Assembly (NCBI GenBank): GCA_021787775.1
Contig: JAJYLK010000081.1
Span: forward strand, 1 to 5,879
DNA: 5,879 bases
From: Actinomycetes bacterium
Lineage (GTDB): Bacteria; Actinomycetota; Thermoleophilia; BMS3ABIN01
Reading direction: 5' to 3'
Shown here piece after piece: positions 5,464-5,879 of the stretch. The position numbers and the translations under genes are program-made. The notes beneath the pieces are model-generated. The model ran no database searches. It saw only the letters and a list, made by a program, of their open reading frames with translations, and was not told the DNA's origin. Every line of letters begins with the position of its first letter. Position 1 is the first letter of the stretch.

Positions 5464-5879
5464 ATGCCGCGCGCCATCTGGTCAGGACCGATAAGTTTCG
5501 GGCTGGTTAACATACCGATCAGCCTTTATCCGGCAACGAAGAGCAGGAACGTCTCTTTCCGTCAGCTGCACGCCGAGGATAACACGCCCATCAACTATGC
5601 CAAGGTATGTCCGGCCGATGAGAAGATCCTTGCCAGTGAAGAGATAGTCAAGGGCTACGAGTTCGAGAAGGGCCGCTTCGTGGTGATGGAGGACAGGGAT
5701 TTCGAGGCGGTGACCGTGCGCAAGGGCCGCGCCATTGAGATCATCAATTTCGTCAATCTGACTGAGATAGACCCCATCTATTACCAGAAGTCTTATTACC
5801 TGGCGCCACAGGATACCAGCCTCAATGCCTTCCGCCTGCTGGTGGAAGCGATGATGCGGCAGAACAAGGCGGCGCTGGC
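5464..5879 (+). CDS. ku: Bacterial Ku protein, 5' part (3' end outside window)
   Basis: The first 138 codons of the homodimeric Ku protein, which rings double-strand DNA ends and recruits LigD in bacterial non-homologous end joining. The opening PRAIWSGPISFGLVNIPISL (residues 2-21) is the family hallmark, followed by VSFRQLHAED (31-40), EEIVKGYEFEKGRFVVM (60-76) and the IDPIYYQKSYYLAP block (104-117). Residues 43-58 (PINYAKVCPADEKILA) correspond to the variable segment that often carries a second cysteine; only one is seen. The gene runs through the window edge, so the C-terminal LigD-interaction tail is not visible. A ligD gene might lie downstream, but this cannot be seen. It is divergent from the HEAT-repeat gene. 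Confidence 0.95.
   Translation, partial: MPRAIWSGPISFGLVNIPISLYPATKSRNVSFRQLHAEDNTPINYAKVCPADEKILASEEIVKGYEFEKGRFVVMEDRDFEAVTVRKGRAIEIINFVNLTEIDPIYYQKSYYLAPQDTSLNAFRLLVEAMMRQNKAAL

Overview
The window is a GC-rich bacterial chromosomal segment, probably core genome: strong Shine-Dalgarno sites, tight spacing, and no insertion sequences, phage genes, CRISPR arrays or RNA genes. Six protein genes lie wholly or almost wholly inside it, and a seventh begins at its right edge. A comEC-holA order and the style of the HolA N-terminus point to a Gram-positive-type lineage, perhaps a deep-branching actinobacterium. This assignment is inference from remembered sequence patterns. The rhodanese and glutaredoxin pair instead resembles the proteobacterial yibN-grxC arrangement, so taxonomy stays open.

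Left block (1-2610, + strand): the 3' part of comEC (DNA-uptake channel with its C-terminal metallo-beta-lactamase domain), a 181-base spacer carrying three 31-base hairpin-forming tandem repeats, then holA (DNA polymerase III delta, the clamp-loader subunit that opens the sliding clamp). A polytopic membrane protein of the glycerophosphodiesterase-membrane-domain type converges on holA, and the two stop codons overlap within TTAA.

Middle block (3486-4367): an AT-richer divergent spacer with an inverted repeat, then a membrane-anchored rhodanese and a Grx3-type glutaredoxin that probably form a two-gene thiol/sulfur redox operon. The glutaredoxin has CRFC where CPYC is usual.

Right block (4466-5879): a protein built almost entirely of regular 37-residue HEAT repeats on the - strand, a divergent promoter region, and the start of ku, the bacterial end-joining factor. 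The ku gene runs off the window.

Most genes are recognisable housekeeping or repair functions. The items most worth a second look are the tandem repeats before holA, the near-perfectly regular HEAT protein divergent from ku, and the variant glutaredoxin with its rhodanese partner. I do not see convincing evidence of a wholly new system.
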